DNA of 64,000 nucleotides, taken from Osmia lignaria lignaria (Eukaryota; Arthropoda; Insecta; Hymenoptera; Megachilidae). The position numbers were made by a program, and so were the translations under genes. The notes under the pieces were generated by a model. That model was given only the letters and a program-made list of their open reading frames with translations. It made no database searches and was not told where the DNA came from. The first letter of the stretch is position 1. Each line of letters starts with the position of its first letter. The stretch lies in assembly GCF_051020975.1 (NCBI RefSeq), contig NC_135045.1, positions 2,110,501 to 2,174,500 of the forward strand, given 5' to 3'. Below are positions 10,631-23,500 of the stretch, one piece after another.

Positions 10631-13275
10631 TTACAGCATATCAGAACTGGTTACTTGGAAACTCCTTTTAATAGAGACGCGTGGATATTGTTGCCGCCAT
10701 TCTTGTATTATAAAATCGTTAATACCTTCGCAAAAACTAAGATCAATCATTTCCAATCTTGGACAAAATAACAAAAACCCGTAACATATTTCAGGTGTAA
10801 GAGAACGAGCTCCTAATAGGTCCAATTGCTGGAGTCGTTGACATAGTAAAAGTGGTTCTAAATCACGATCGGTTAATCCTCTAAGAGCTGCTAAAAATAC
10901 TTTTTCCAAGTACCGACATGAAAACAATAATGCTCGTAAGGAATCACCGGGAGCACCCATTCCACCACTGTATTCAAATATAATTATTGTCATTTCTTAT
11001 TCATATATACATAAACAATTTTAAACAATAATTTTTTTGTAGACAACATACCACCATCCAAAATCCACTTCTCGAAGATTAGTGCAATGAGAAAGAGCTT
11101 TAACTCCATGTGGAGTTAAAGTTTGTGCTTTCCAGAAATCTACACTTTCCAAATATGGGCAAGAATTTCCTAATTCAATCGCAATTTCATCTATATTTAA
11201 ACGATCATGCATTCCTGCTAAATTTAAATGTCTCATTTGGGTGTTTTTCTTTAAAATAGAACACAGTGTAGAAGTTTCAACAGATGTCCTATAAAGTTCT
11301 AAGCGCTCCAGCAACTTCAAATTTTCAAGATTTGAAAATCCTTCATTTGTTACGCCCATACAATTCCGTAAACACAACTCTAAATAATACATAACACTTA
11401 AAATAGGCACTTTATAAATTTTTATAAGGTACATTACAATAATCTCATTTACCTTTTAAGTTTTTACAGACTTTTGAAATTTCAAAGATAACTTCATCAT
11501 TTACGAACTGACAACAATTTAATCTCAAGTGTGTCAAAAGAGTTCCAGATGTGTGAAGGAAATCTGTAAAATCTTTATACTTAATCATATTATAATTTCC
11601 ACACCATGAAAGATCTAGCCGTTGCAAATAGTGACACCTAAGTGCTAAACAATTTAATGCAGATGTATCTAAACAGTGCCAATAAGGTTTCAAATTGAGA
11701 CTTGTATACAATAAAGCATCTCTTGCAATATTATTAAAGTGTCTATTTACTCTGCATAAACGACATAATGATTTTAAGTCCAAATTTTTTAATATTTTTA
11801 GTACTGTTTCATCCTGTAAAAATATGTAAAAAGTAAAACATTATTGTTAGCTTTAAAATCAGATTTATAGAGTACACAAGATTAAAATATGATATTTTAC
11901 TGGAAGTGTTGAAAAACTACCACACGGCTGATTGTCTGAATCATTTAAAGGTAACAAAAACCTTTCCTTAGTAGAGTTACTTTGTTCATTTAATGTGTTT
12001 GATATTGAATGATTGATGTCTTTAATAAGTTTAGGAAAATCTTCTTGTAAGAACTGTTGCAAACTATTAAAGGCTTCTTCTATTGGAGGAACAGATTGAT
12101 AATGCTGTCCTATTTTAGATATTAATTTACCCTTGGAAATATTATCTATAATTTTGCTGAAATAAACAGTATTCATTTTACTTATTAAACTGTTTGAACA
12201 CTAATATAAAATATTAATTTACCTTTTTAAAAGTCTACAATGTTTAGGAAGAATTTTTTTAATAACTGCTAAATCCTGATTTGCTTTTAAATAATCTGGT
12301 GTTAGATTATAAATGTCATCATTACTTTGTTTAAGATAGCCCAATTCTTGTGAGAGATCATTTAAATTTTGATGATATAAGTTGTTAGGTACAATTAATT
12401 CTGATGTTCCAATAAGTAACACAGCATCTAATTCAGTGTAATAGTCTAATAAATTGTGATTAAATTCCAGTCTTATCATTTTTGTTTTAAAATTACATGA
12501 TTGCAAATATGGAGAAAATATTCTTGGCTTGTGTGGTACAACTTGAGGAAATCCACTCCATAATTGAAACCATTTGCCTTCTGAATTTTGAGCCCAAATT
12601 CCAACTACACTTCCAGGATTGTAAGTTTCATATACCGATATTCTAATTGGATATACCTCCTGGTAATATTCTAGATCTTTATAATATAAAGAGAAACATT
12701 TTAATTTGGTTGTATATGTTATAAAATAAACACATGAAATATTAATAAAAGGTATTGACATTTGACATTAAATAATATGTACCTATGTAATCTTGACTTA
12801 CAACATCCACATTATTCTGTGGCATATAGTCTGTTAATCTTGAAGGTGCTTTGTCCCACCATTGTCCATATGTTCTCTGCAATAATAATAAATAACTTTT
12901 GAATTGTGAAAATCTCAAACATTGATCAAAATTTACAAATATTAACAGTTTTAAAGTTATTAAAAGCTTTATATTGAATTTTTATTTTATATTTAATTAC
13001 CATTTGATTTTATTGTTTTTTCTTTTTAATTTAAAAAAAGATTAGCATACCATAACAAAAGCTTGCGGAAAATCTCCATAGTCTGGAAATTTGCTAGGAT
13101 TCCCAGCAATATTGTAAGCTGTATATGAAATACTGATATTACTTCCATACTGGGAACTAAAATCGCACACATCTTTCACAAATTGTTCTACAAATGTTAC
13201 AGTTTCTTCTTTTTCATCAATTCTTTTTCCACTTATCGGTACTACTTCTATTTTTATCTCGTCATGAGATATCAT
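10631..13275 (-). CDS. FBXL4: F-box/LRR-repeat protein 4 (FBXL4)
   Basis: In animals FBXL4 is a mitochondrial F-box protein that limits mitophagy and supports mtDNA maintenance. Seven exons join in frame to 684 residues (human about 621): 13275-13051, 12876-12783, 12676-12223, 12156-11901, 11813-11453, 11379-11052, 10967-10631. An N-terminal segment contains CDFSSQYGS and YNIAGNPSKFPDYGDF. A discoidin-like domain follows (ETYNPGSVVGIW, then GKWFQLWSG). The F-box begins in exon 5 (DETVLKILKNLDLKSLCRLC). Leucine-rich repeats fill the rest, including LQRLDLSWCGNYN and REVDFGWCGGMG across the last splice. The start ATG 13275 was chosen because an in-frame stop lies just upstream, at about 13297. 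No clear mitochondrial presequence is visible, so a further 5' exon is possible. Confidence 0.93.
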
Positions 13276-14069
13276 GTCATTTAAATACAATTAAACAAAG
13301 AATTTTAACCTCAAGTAGTGATAGGTTAATGAATTTATTGAATTTTGTTACTTTTATAATTGCATGTATAATATTCTTAAAAAATCACCTAAAATATTAA
13401 ATGTTTAAACAATCAGTTCATAAAAAAAAGTAGATCTTTGTATTTTTTCTTTTAGTACTAAAAACGTATGATACTTGACATAGCTTCAATTATATATGAA
13501 CAGACAAAGTGTGAAATGAAGGCAATACATATACATTTACATACATATATACATGCGTACATATTTCCTAAATAATATATGTATACATTATGTAGTTCAT
13601 CACTCCCCTTTTTATAAAAAAGTTAATTCATTCGGGGTTGATTGGCACTAAATATTTAGAATAGTAATAACTTTGTTTAGGTTATATTTAAAAAAAAAAA
13701 GAAGTACTACTAAATACTAAACATTGGTACAGATTTAAAAATATTTACATATTATTACTTTCAATAATTATAATAAAAATAAACATATGATAAGAATGTT
13801 TATTCCTTTTAGAATATGTTATGGTATACCAGGTAATTAACCACATAACATTTATAAAATAAGAAATTTAATAATATCATTATTTACTTTTCATTAAATG
13901 TCAATTTAAAAACACTTCATAAATGTTATACAAACTTTTATTTATATCAGATTCAAGCTAATATGTACTTCTTATATTGGTAAAATTAGCTCAATACTTA
14001 AATTAATAAAAGTATTAAATATTTTTATTAAAATTTTATTTAAGAGTTATTGTAACTAACAATAAAGTA
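13276..14069. other. AT-rich intergenic: FBXL4 upstream and TRMT10C downstream
   Basis: No protein or RNA gene is seen. The stretch is AT-rich with homopolymer runs and TACATATA-like words near 13530-13600. It must hold the FBXL4 promoter and 5' UTR, and near 14000 the TRMT10C 3' UTR. Confidence 0.5.
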
Positions 14070-15483
14070 TTAATTATTTTTTATTAGGGATTCTATCAAT
14101 TCTTGTCTCTTTTTAAATCTATTTAAAACAGCCTTTTCTCTTTCTTCTTTAAGCTTTCTCCTAGGTATATGTTGTAATGCTATATTCCAATCATTTGTAT
14201 ATTTTAAGTCTAACAATATACTAAGCATATGATTGAGAGGAAGGGTTTTTGTAGATCCTATACCCCACTGTAACTTTTCAGCTAAAGGTAATCTAACCAT
14301 TTTAATACCTTCTCTTCTAGCTTTTTGAGCTGAACATGGTTGAGTGTTGACCTAAAATCGTAAACATATATATTTTATTTTATGTTTTTTAAAAATAGAT
14401 GATACAGAATTATTTTTTGACTGCTTATTATCATTAGAATACGGTAATTAAATTATGCTAATTATACAATGACATAGAGGAAATAGTGATTACCTTATCT
14501 ACCAATGCACCAATTATGTACACAGAATTAGGATCATAGTGTGTCATAATCTGATTAGAATCTGGTGTAAGATATACTAATCTGGATTTATCAAATATTT
14601 CTAAATAAGATTTTGAAGTGATATTTAGTGGAAAATCTGTGTCATATATTGTTGGTATCGTTATATGCAATTTTTGCATAGTTAGGCTTTGTCTATTGAC
14701 ATTACAAAAATAAAGGTTACAAGGATCATCGTGTACTCGATTCATTGAGAATGTAAGTAATAATTGTTTTGCACAAAGTTGCCTTTCAGATGGTGACATG
14801 TATTGATCATATGAAAAATCAAGCACTATTGGTGGTGAATGCAACATAGCGCTCATTAATCTACCATTATAAAAATGGTTGATTGCTTGATCACGTATAC
14901 GATAACATAATGTACTGTGACTTAGTCTATATGTATTAGGATCTATCTCCTCTCTTTTTTTCTCTATTTGTTTCTTTTTTATTTCCCTTCTCTTAATATC
15001 ATTAGCTTCTTTCATTTCTGTTTTCCAACGATATTCCAGATATGTCCTGTAATATAACAAACATTACATTAACACAAAAGAAATTTGTTAAACAATGTGG
15101 TGGCACAAAATTAATTTAAAATACAACCTTCTTTGTCCCCTAAAGTCTGTGTCAAGCAAGAGTAACCAGTCATAGGGTTTTATGACATCAGGTATTCTGA
15201 ATAATCGAGAACGATAATCTTCCACTTCTAATTTACATTTGTTATACTTTGCTGCAAAATTTGGATCTTTTAGCTTTTCATTTAATTGTTGTTCATACAT
15301 TTGTTCATATTCTTGGAGAATCTTTTGAGATTTACTAGTACAATAGGCTCGTGCTAGTAATGCATGGTTTTGTGCAGAAAATTGAAATTTATAATTTAAT
15401 GGATAAACAACACCATTACAATATAATTTTGCTGTAGCAGTAACGTAACACTGAAAAACTCTATTATACATTTTAAAAATCAT
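14070..15483 (-). CDS. Trmt10c: Mitochondrial RNase P protein 1 (TRMT10C/MRPP1 homologue)
   Basis: MRPP1 binds mitochondrial pre-tRNAs as part of the protein-only RNase P (with MRPP2 and MRPP3) and, in other animals, methylates purine 9. Three exons join in frame to 396 residues (human 403): 15483-15128, 15046-14494, 14351-14070. A basic, acid-poor N-terminus fits a mitochondrial presequence. A Lys/Glu-rich coiled segment (MKEANDIKRREIKKKQIEK) precedes the SPOUT-type Trm10 domain. Domain landmarks are VLDFSYDQYM, LVYLTPDS, the knot motif YIIGALVDK, LPLAEKLQWGIGSTK and the closing DWNIALQHIPRRK. An in-frame TGA just before 15505 makes ATG 15483 the first possible start; a second ATG lies four codons later. 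It is divergent from PRDX6 with 373 bases between start codons. Confidence 0.92.
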
Positions 15484-15856
15484 AATAATAATTTCAAAAC
15501 GATACAACGTTCACTTTACTGGTCTACTTGCGGACTCGCGGGCGCGGATATTTATATACTGCGTTTGCTAGCAGAAACTTAAATGTATGTATATATTTAC
15601 ATACAGTACATTTAATATTATTATTTTTTATACACGAAAATTCATTTCTCATTGAACGAGCTTTTATTTTTGTTGCGCACGCTGGCTTAAATCAGTTAAA
15701 CAGAATCCATAAACAGCGTCAATACGCAAAGGCTTTTTCACACATTTGTTATCATGATCTGTTGGCTAGGTAACAAATTTCAGTAACGGTAACAAATGTG
15801 TACGTAGCTTAAGGTACAACAACAGATATCTGTGAAAGTAAAGTTTATATTCTAAC
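15484..15856. promoter_or_regulatory. Divergent promoter region of TRMT10C and PRDX6
   Basis: The 373 bases between two outward-facing start codons must contain both promoters and 5' UTRs. A GC-rich patch (GGACTCGCGGGCGCGG, about 15531-15546) lies close to the TRMT10C start. No TATA box is convincing. Bidirectional use is inferred from geometry only. Confidence 0.55.
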
Positions 15857-17106
15857 ATGGTTTTATTGGGTGAAACTTTTCCAAATTTTGTGGCCGAGAC
15901 GCAAATTGGTCAAATTAATTTTCATGATTGGTTAAGTGACTCGTAAGGAAATATATTTTTTAATGCATATATCCTGTAATTTAATTTATCATATTTTTTT
16001 AATGATCATATACCTAATTATATTTCTACACAAATCATTTTTTACAAACTTTGATTAATCAGTATTAATTAAAAATTGTTATTTACGCAGGTACATGTTA
16101 TTCTGTGTGAAAATTATTTGTTTACACATATATATGTTTAGATGTGTATATATATTAGGTCATCCCATAAGTTCGTACCGTTTTTTGAACGGTTACACAT
16201 GTAGAAGTCTGCATGAACTTATGGGATGACCTAATATATATACATAAAGATACAAAGTAATTTTTATAAAATAAATTTATATATTTTATAGATGGGGAAT
16301 ACTGTTTTCTCATCCAAATGATTTTACGCCAGTATGCACGACGGAATTAGCTAGAGTAGTCAAATTAATACCGGAATTTGAACAACTAGGAGTAAAAGTT
16401 ATTGCATTATCATGTAATTCAGTCGATTCTCATCGCAAATGGATAGAAGTATGTTTTTAAATTAAAAAGATGCTTGTCGTAAAGACAGACTGATTAAATT
16501 CATAAAACATAATAATTTATTGTTTAGGATATAAAAGCTTTTGCTCAAGTAACTGATAAAGAATTTCCATATCCGATAATAGAAGATGAAACACGAAAAC
16601 TCGCAACCCTATTAGGAATGTTAGATCCTGCAGAAGTTGATAGCAAGGGTATACCTTTGACTGCAAGAGCGGTATTTATTATTGATCCTGCTAAAAAAAT
16701 GCGACTATCAATTTTATACCCTGCAACCACTGGAAGAAGTTTTGAGTACTTTCTTTTTCGTATATTTAATTGTAAAATTTTCATTTTCATTAATATATGT
16801 TTTCTAATAATTCTTTTTAACATAGTGAAATTCTACGTGTGATTAAATCGCTGCAGTTGACGGAAAAGCATAAAGTAGCAACTCCCGTTGATTGGAAGGT
16901 TTGTATTTACAAATTTAATTATAAATTAAAATACTGTTATACGTATATTAAAAGAATATTTGTTGCAATTTTAGAACGGAGACCATGTCATGATTCAACC
17001 TACTGTTTCCGATGACGAAGCTAAAAAACTGTACGATAATATTGAAATTCTAACTTTACCATCAGGAAAAAATTACTTGCGTATGGTTCCTCAGCCGGCC
17101 ATATAA
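15857..17106 (+). CDS. Prdx6: Peroxiredoxin-6-like 1-Cys peroxiredoxin
   Basis: This enzyme reduces hydrogen peroxide and lipid hydroperoxides with a single catalytic cysteine. Five exons join in frame to 221 residues, the usual Prx6 length (about 224): 15857-15942, 16292-16448, 16528-16745, 16826-16898, 16975-17106. The peroxidatic motif is intact (HPNDFTPVCTTE, Cys about residue 45). The Prx6-specific C-terminal half is conserved: GMLDPAE, SILYPATTGRSFDEILRV, ATPVDWKNGD and LPSGKNYLR. The His of the family's second active site is kept in NFHDWL, but the lipase-like GDSWG motif is SDSWG here, so phospholipase activity is doubtful. AATAAA at about 17117 is a likely poly(A) signal. Intron 1 contains a MITE. 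Confidence 0.95.
16155..16234. mobile_element. 80-bp mariner-type MITE in PRDX6 intron 1
   Basis: A perfect 20-bp terminal inverted repeat begins TTAGGTCATCCCATAAG at 16155-16174 and ends at 16215-16234, around a 40-base unrelated core. TA repeats flank both ends, as expected of a TA target duplication. The terminus resembles the TTAGGT..CCCATAAGTTCGTxCCG ends of mariner elements that I know from hymenopteran genomes. There is no transposase, so it is non-autonomous. It lies inside an intron, where it would make a strong hairpin in the pre-mRNA. Confidence 0.85.
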
Positions 17107-18153
17107 TTCTCCAAAAAATAAATACGTTAAAAATAAACAAAATGTATATTTATAAAAATTAAAGTATACATTCAATAATGTATTTTTTCCAAAATCATAG
17201 CATTTTCATATTCTTTCAAATACAATTACAAATAAGTGTATTTCGAAATACGCATTAAAATATATTTCTTAGATTTGTCATGCTTTTTGTTATTTGATGT
17301 CATTATCCATCAAAGTTTTGCGTTATTTCTCTTAATACACAATTATCAACTACTCATTGATAAAGGTACGCGTAATTATTAAAACAAGGATTCTAATGTT
17401 GGCATTTGCAAACAACAAAAAAAGCTGTTTATTGTATTACCTAATGTAATTAAAAGTACACTGTGTTATATACATTTTTCCAAGTACACGATCACTTACG
17501 GTCTCTAGGCATAATGTATATAATATTTACACTGCTTTTTCTTTTTTTAATTAAGTTATTACTATATTTACTACATTATGGTTATATCTTATGTCTGAAT
17601 AATCCTTGAAGTGTTGCGCAACTACGCAATAGTAGACAGCAGTTATATAAAACAGTCCCTCGTCAAAATCAATAAAGATCATAAAGAATAATAAATTTAA
17701 CAAAATTATACTTTGTTATTGTAATGTTATATAATTAAAAGTTAATTACCACACAATATATCGAATGATAAAATACTATTGCCAGCCTTCATACTTAACA
17801 ACTTCATGTTATACATTCGTAATGATAGTAATGGTAATGTGTATGTGGTTTACTTGTTATTTATTATTTGTCCCATTTCTTTCCTATAAACTGGAAAGAA
17901 AAAATTAAATTTTATAAATGTTTTTCATTTTGTTTTTTTTTTTGTATTTAAAGTTCCTTGAATGCACTTGTGCTCTGTTTAATTAAGAATTGTCGTTTCA
18001 TTAAGTCATAAATTTAAATGTTTATATAAATCGACAATTATCTGGAAATCGTTGTGCGAATACTGCAGAACTTTTGCAATAAAAATAATCGCCACAACGG
18101 AAGATTTGATTATTAACATCACCAGTACTATTCAGAACTCACTTTATTTCACT
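17107..18153. other. Convergent 3' UTR region of PRDX6 and kismet
   Basis: No open frame of note. The two flanking genes converge here. PRDX6 probably ends soon after AATAAA at about 17117. The rest is probably the long kismet 3' UTR; TTTATT at about 17860 reads AATAAA on the minus strand and is one candidate end. No hairpin or RNA gene is evident. Confidence 0.5.
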
Positions 18154-20463
18154 TCACTCGGTCGTTGTGTGAGTTTCTTGTGAATCAGATTGTAGTTCAC
18201 CCTCCATCCTGGCTTGTCGTTCTGCTGCAGCTCTCGCCTGTCTTCCAGCACTAGAGCGAAGATTTTTTCGTTCCATCGGGGGCTCTACACTTAGCCGTTT
18301 CCCACTTCGCGCCTTTTTCCCTTTAGTACCTTTATTATCTTCTTCCACTTCTGATGAAAGCTTTGACGTATCACCTTTAGCGTTATTAGTACTTGACTGT
18401 GATGTAGCTGCATCTTCTGAACCTATTGTTACCGATGTCGTCGAGGTAGGTGTAATGATGGATGTAGATGTAGGCGTAGACGTTGGGGTAGATGTAGGCG
18501 TAGATATAGGTGTAGGCGTACGTGTAGGTGTAGATGTAGGCGTAGCTGTAGATGCAACTGTAACTGTAATTGTAGGTGTCGATATAGTTGTTATTGTAGC
18601 AACTGTTTCATCAGTCTCTTTTTTATTAGTATTTGATGATTGTTCACTAAAAGTATTACTCTCTTCTATGCAGCTTTGTTTAACTGTTACAACTGATGAT
18701 CGTGCTGCATGCTCCGTTTCACCTGTTGACCCATCAGCAGACGTTATTGGCGTGGTTGCTGTGCTTGTCACAGGTTTGCTACTGACTTCAATATCAATTC
18801 TCGGTTTCTTATTGATGGGTTCGAGAGTTATTTCAAGCATTCCCGATGTCTGTTGTTCAGAACCCTGACTATGCTCTACGTTCCGACTTCTTTTTTCATT
18901 CGATCGTTGATCTTCAAGGTTTCTCGTTAAAAGTTCCGCACTAGTTCTACTTAAATGCTCCAAAGCTTCTTTCATTTCTTGTTCTTTGTTCTTTCTCTCA
19001 GTTCGTCTGTCGGATAAATCCGCTACATCGTTTTGTTCCAAATTTTCTCTTTTCTCTTGTTCTATTTTTCGTCGTTCCTCATGTTGCAACGTCATATCCG
19101 TATACTGTTGCAACGTTATCCCAGGATCAATGGAATACCTGGATTTCTTTTCTGCATCTTTTCGTTTAGTTGTTGATTCTGTGATTGTGTCGCGTTGTCT
19201 TGAATTACTTGCCGACGATGTAGGTTTACGTACTGTCGATGCACTTGATGTTGATGGATTTAAAAGTCCACACTGGGCGAGACTTTCATAGGCCGATGAT
19301 ACTCCACCAGGTTGCATTGAAAATGGATTCAAACCACCCAAACCCAATGGAGTATATAAAAGACTGGGATTTGGGAAAAAGAATGGAAATGGTGTCGTGG
19401 TTGGTATCGTAGATGATGCTGATGAAGTTGAAGGCACCAAAGATTTACTTGTAGGAGGTTCCAATTTGTTCCGTGATGATTTACTAGCACTGCTGATATT
19501 AGTGGAACCTGTATTTTTGCTACTGACAGAACTAACAACTGGATTCGTTTCAGCTGCTGTGCTAGTTGCTGTTGCACTCAAAGCAGCTTCCATACCCGCT
19601 AAAGATGGTAAACCAAGTCCAGCAAGATTTGCGAATAAAGAATTCGTTAAACTCATGTTACTCAGATTATTAAGATTGCCTAATCCACTCAATGCACCCA
19701 GATTGGGTAAACCGCCGAACGGCATTAGAAGAGGATTGTTCTTTGGATCGAAATTGCCAAGAGAAAGTCCAGACAAAAGTGAGTTATTTAAATTACCCAG
19801 CGAAGAGAAATTTAAACCTGAAGCCATCGACGTGGCAGCCAGGTTAGCTTGATTCGCAGATTGCTGACTATTAGGGCTTGGCATCATGGGAGGTCTTCCT
19901 GGACTTTTACCCTTATTTGCGTTACTTCTATCATTTCCTGATAATCTCTTTTGCAAATCGTGTGGAAGATTTCCACGTTCTTTTACAAGTTCTGCCCATT
20001 TTGGATCTACATCAAACATTGGATTTTCAATCAACCATTGGCCTAATCGTTTTAATTGTGGCGCTTTACTCCCAGTAACCTAAAATAAATATTTTTTAAT
20101 ATAGTATAATTACAAATATGAAAATATAATTATATTGAATCATTAATAAAAGTTCGTTCTATTCAAACCTTTTTGCCCGTTAATCTATTAATTACAGCAA
20201 CGTTCTCTTCACCCGTTAATTTCTTCCAATCCAGTAAGGATGGATCAACACGTGGCCGCCGCCGTCTAGGAGCATTTAAATACTCTGCACCTAATTGCTC
20301 AGACATGGCAGTTTGTTCAGCTAACCACTTGTTTACTTTAGCTTCATGAGAATACGAGCCGATCTTAGAAGAGTATTCAGCAACTTTGTTAATATCTGCA
20401 ATCATCGCTTCGTAACTTTTTCTGTGACCACTCGATGATGAAGAATGCGTTGAATTGAAATTT

Positions 20464-20507
<44 letters not shown>

Positions 20508-23500
20508 TTGTTGTTGCTGTTGCTGCTGTTGTTGAGATTGCTGCTGTTGAGATTGTTGTTGATGTTGCTGTTGTTTTTTAAATTCGCGATTTTGTTGCTC
20601 TGCTTGAACAAGTAAAGCAGAAAAACTATCTTTGTGCGAATGTAAAGAAGGAGGAGGTAATCCAGAAGTAGAATTCGATGCTCGCGAAGAAGGGATTGAA
20701 GTGACAGTAATAGAAAAAGGTTTTTGGGTACTTGACGGAGGATTTGGAAGCCCCATTGGCGCTGAAGTTGGAGTTACAGTAACATTTGGTGTAATTGTAC
20801 TTTTTTTACTATGTTCAGGATAGTGACTGCTTTGCTGTTCTTTCGCTGCACTTAATCCTAGTACTATTTCATCCAATTTTCTACGTTTCTTCTCCTTTCC
20901 CATTACAGGTTCATCTGTAGGCTAACAAAAGAGCATATACATAAATATTTATCCGCATATTATACCATTTTTTAAACAACGAATATACATACACAGTTCT
21001 TTCTTTTCATTAATTTATCTAACATACTATCTAATTTTCCTTTATTACTGCTAATTTGTTTATTTTTATTTGGCATTGAAAAGTCTTGAACTTCGTTCAT
21101 AATGTCTTTGTTGTTATCAGTGCTTGTTTTTGGATATCTGAAACGTGTACAATGCCAGTAAAAATACACATATAACATTATTTTTACGTTTATGAAATAA
21201 AATCTTACCCGGCAGATAAATCAATAGGTGTTAAAGTACTAGAAGTTCCAGGAATAACAGTTGGTTTTCCAGGAACTGTATATTTTAAATCGAAAGGTAT
21301 ACTTGGTGTTCGTGCTTGTTGATGCGCTGGAGGTGGTTGAACCGGTGTCGAACGTCTCGATTCTTCGGACGGCGATTCATCGTTCATTTCCCACGTATTA
21401 GAGCCAGACAACACAGTAGGTTTACTTAAAGTTGCGGGTGACTGAGTAACCGTATGGCTACTACTATTTAATAATGCATGGAGCTTTGCTAAAAAAGGGG
21501 AGAATATGATAAATAAGAATTAAACAATAAACTGAAATAATACAATGATGAAATATATAATTGATTTTGTTGAATACCTCTTTCAGTTTCGACATCAATA
21601 GCAATATGCCTCTTGCGTTTTTTAGATTGTGATACATTATTTCCAGGTGTTGTATTACGTGACATTCCGTGATCAGTAGTTATAGTTATCACCTCTGAAC
21701 ATTCTTTTTCATTCGAAGGAATATCTGATTCATCACCAGCACTGAAGTTCACAGACACAGGCCATTCTTTATGTTCAATCGCGTGTACAATATGCATTAA
21801 ACGAGCTTCAATTGCATGCTCCTAAAAAATATGAATAAAAATATGAAAATCCAATACGATATTATAATGATAAAGATACATACAAAAAAATGAATATTTT
21901 CTTTTTATAGACTTGCTTATACAAGCCAAATATGATAAATACAACATATTATTCGATCTTCTTCTAATGCATCAATTAACTCCAAACATACAATTTTTCC
22001 ATACGCTACCAGTCGTATGTGTTAAGTTTAAAAACATTTAAGACATCATGTACATTTTATAATTCCCTGAATCAGATTGGAATGTGTATAAAAGTATTAT
22101 ATAAGTTAATTAGATTCTAATTACCTTTGGCCATTTCACAGCATTATTACTAGTGTGTGATAAAAGTTGCACAACTGTGGGCTCATTATAATCTATTGCT
22201 TTGTCTCGAAGAACAAATGTATCGATTTGCGTCAGTCGTGACAAAGGTTGAATAACTTCCAAATCAGGAAACATCGCTTTAAGTTCTGCTGCTTGAACGT
22301 TACATTTATCTTCGAGTTTGCATACTTTTGCTTTATCTTTACACGTATCTGTTGTTTTTCCCTCTTGTACTTCTATTTCTTCTTTAACAGTTACTGCATT
22401 TACGTTAACTTTATCACTTTCAGGTGTTACATCTTCATTATTTTCAGTTGATTTTTCTGTTCCTTCCGTATTTTCCTTTTGCTCTGTCGAACTTTTTTCA
22501 TTTGTCTCTTTGGAAGTATCTTGCGTCTGAAGCTCTTTCGATTTTTCGTCTTGATTTTCCTTTTCAACTACTTTCGGTGCTTCTTTTTCTTTAGTTTGAT
22601 TTTCTATTTCTGTCTTTATTGTTGTTACCGTTTCTTCAGCACTTCTAATTACATTACTTGCTTTTACTTCATCTGTTTTATTAGTCCCCATGATTTGATC
22701 AGTCTTAGAAGGTTCATTTTTTATTGATTCTATTACTATTTCGCTTTTTTCTTCAGTTTTTACTTTTGGAATATGGTCTTTATCTGTTGATGTACTTCTT
22801 GCAACCGTTGTAATAGTTAACGCATTACTAATAGGCTTCTCTTCAACTTTATTTTCGGCTTTAATTATAGTTAACTCTACTTGGCTCTTTTCCGAATCTG
22901 TATTTTCCGTTCTTTTATCTGTCACATTTATATCTTTATCTTTCTTAGCACCAACTTTCTCTATTTTTAAAGTACCCTCACCTTTTTCTAACTTTACAAG
23001 GATTTCATCTTTATCAAACTTCAATATGTCTTCCCTATTTTCAATTTTAATTGCTTTTTCAGATTTGTCTGTAATCTTTGACGTTTGAATATTGCTATAC
23101 ATATTTTTATTTAGAAGTTTATGAAATGAGAAATCAGGATCATTTAGAATAGTTATATCTGTACGGCCTAAACCATGCTTTGCAGCTCCAAGAAGTAATT
23201 CCTTGTCATGTTTACCGAGTTGCCACCAATCAGGAGTGTCACCTGATGGTTGACATAACGAGAGCCGTTCTTCTAAATGAGGATGAGATAAAATTTCTTC
23301 ACGAATCTTGCTCAAGAGATCTACGCGATCTAATATTTGTCTCGCTTTTGCTGGACTAAGGTGATCAACAGCAACGTCTGAAAAATCTGAGATGTGTAAA
23401 ACATGTTTTAATATTTTAAAAACCTCAAAAATAAAATATATTTAGTAACTATTTGATGTTACATTGTCCTATTTAATTTGGTACATCCAAACATTTCATT

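Noticed and set aside
18455..19852. Plus-strand frames opposite the last kismet exons
   Set aside because: They are antisense shadows of Ser/Thr/Pro-rich coding sequence and have no domain or splice logic.
20464..20580. Tandem triplets considered as a CRISPR-like or satellite array
   Set aside because: The unit is 3 bp, in frame with kismet, and encodes polyglutamine.
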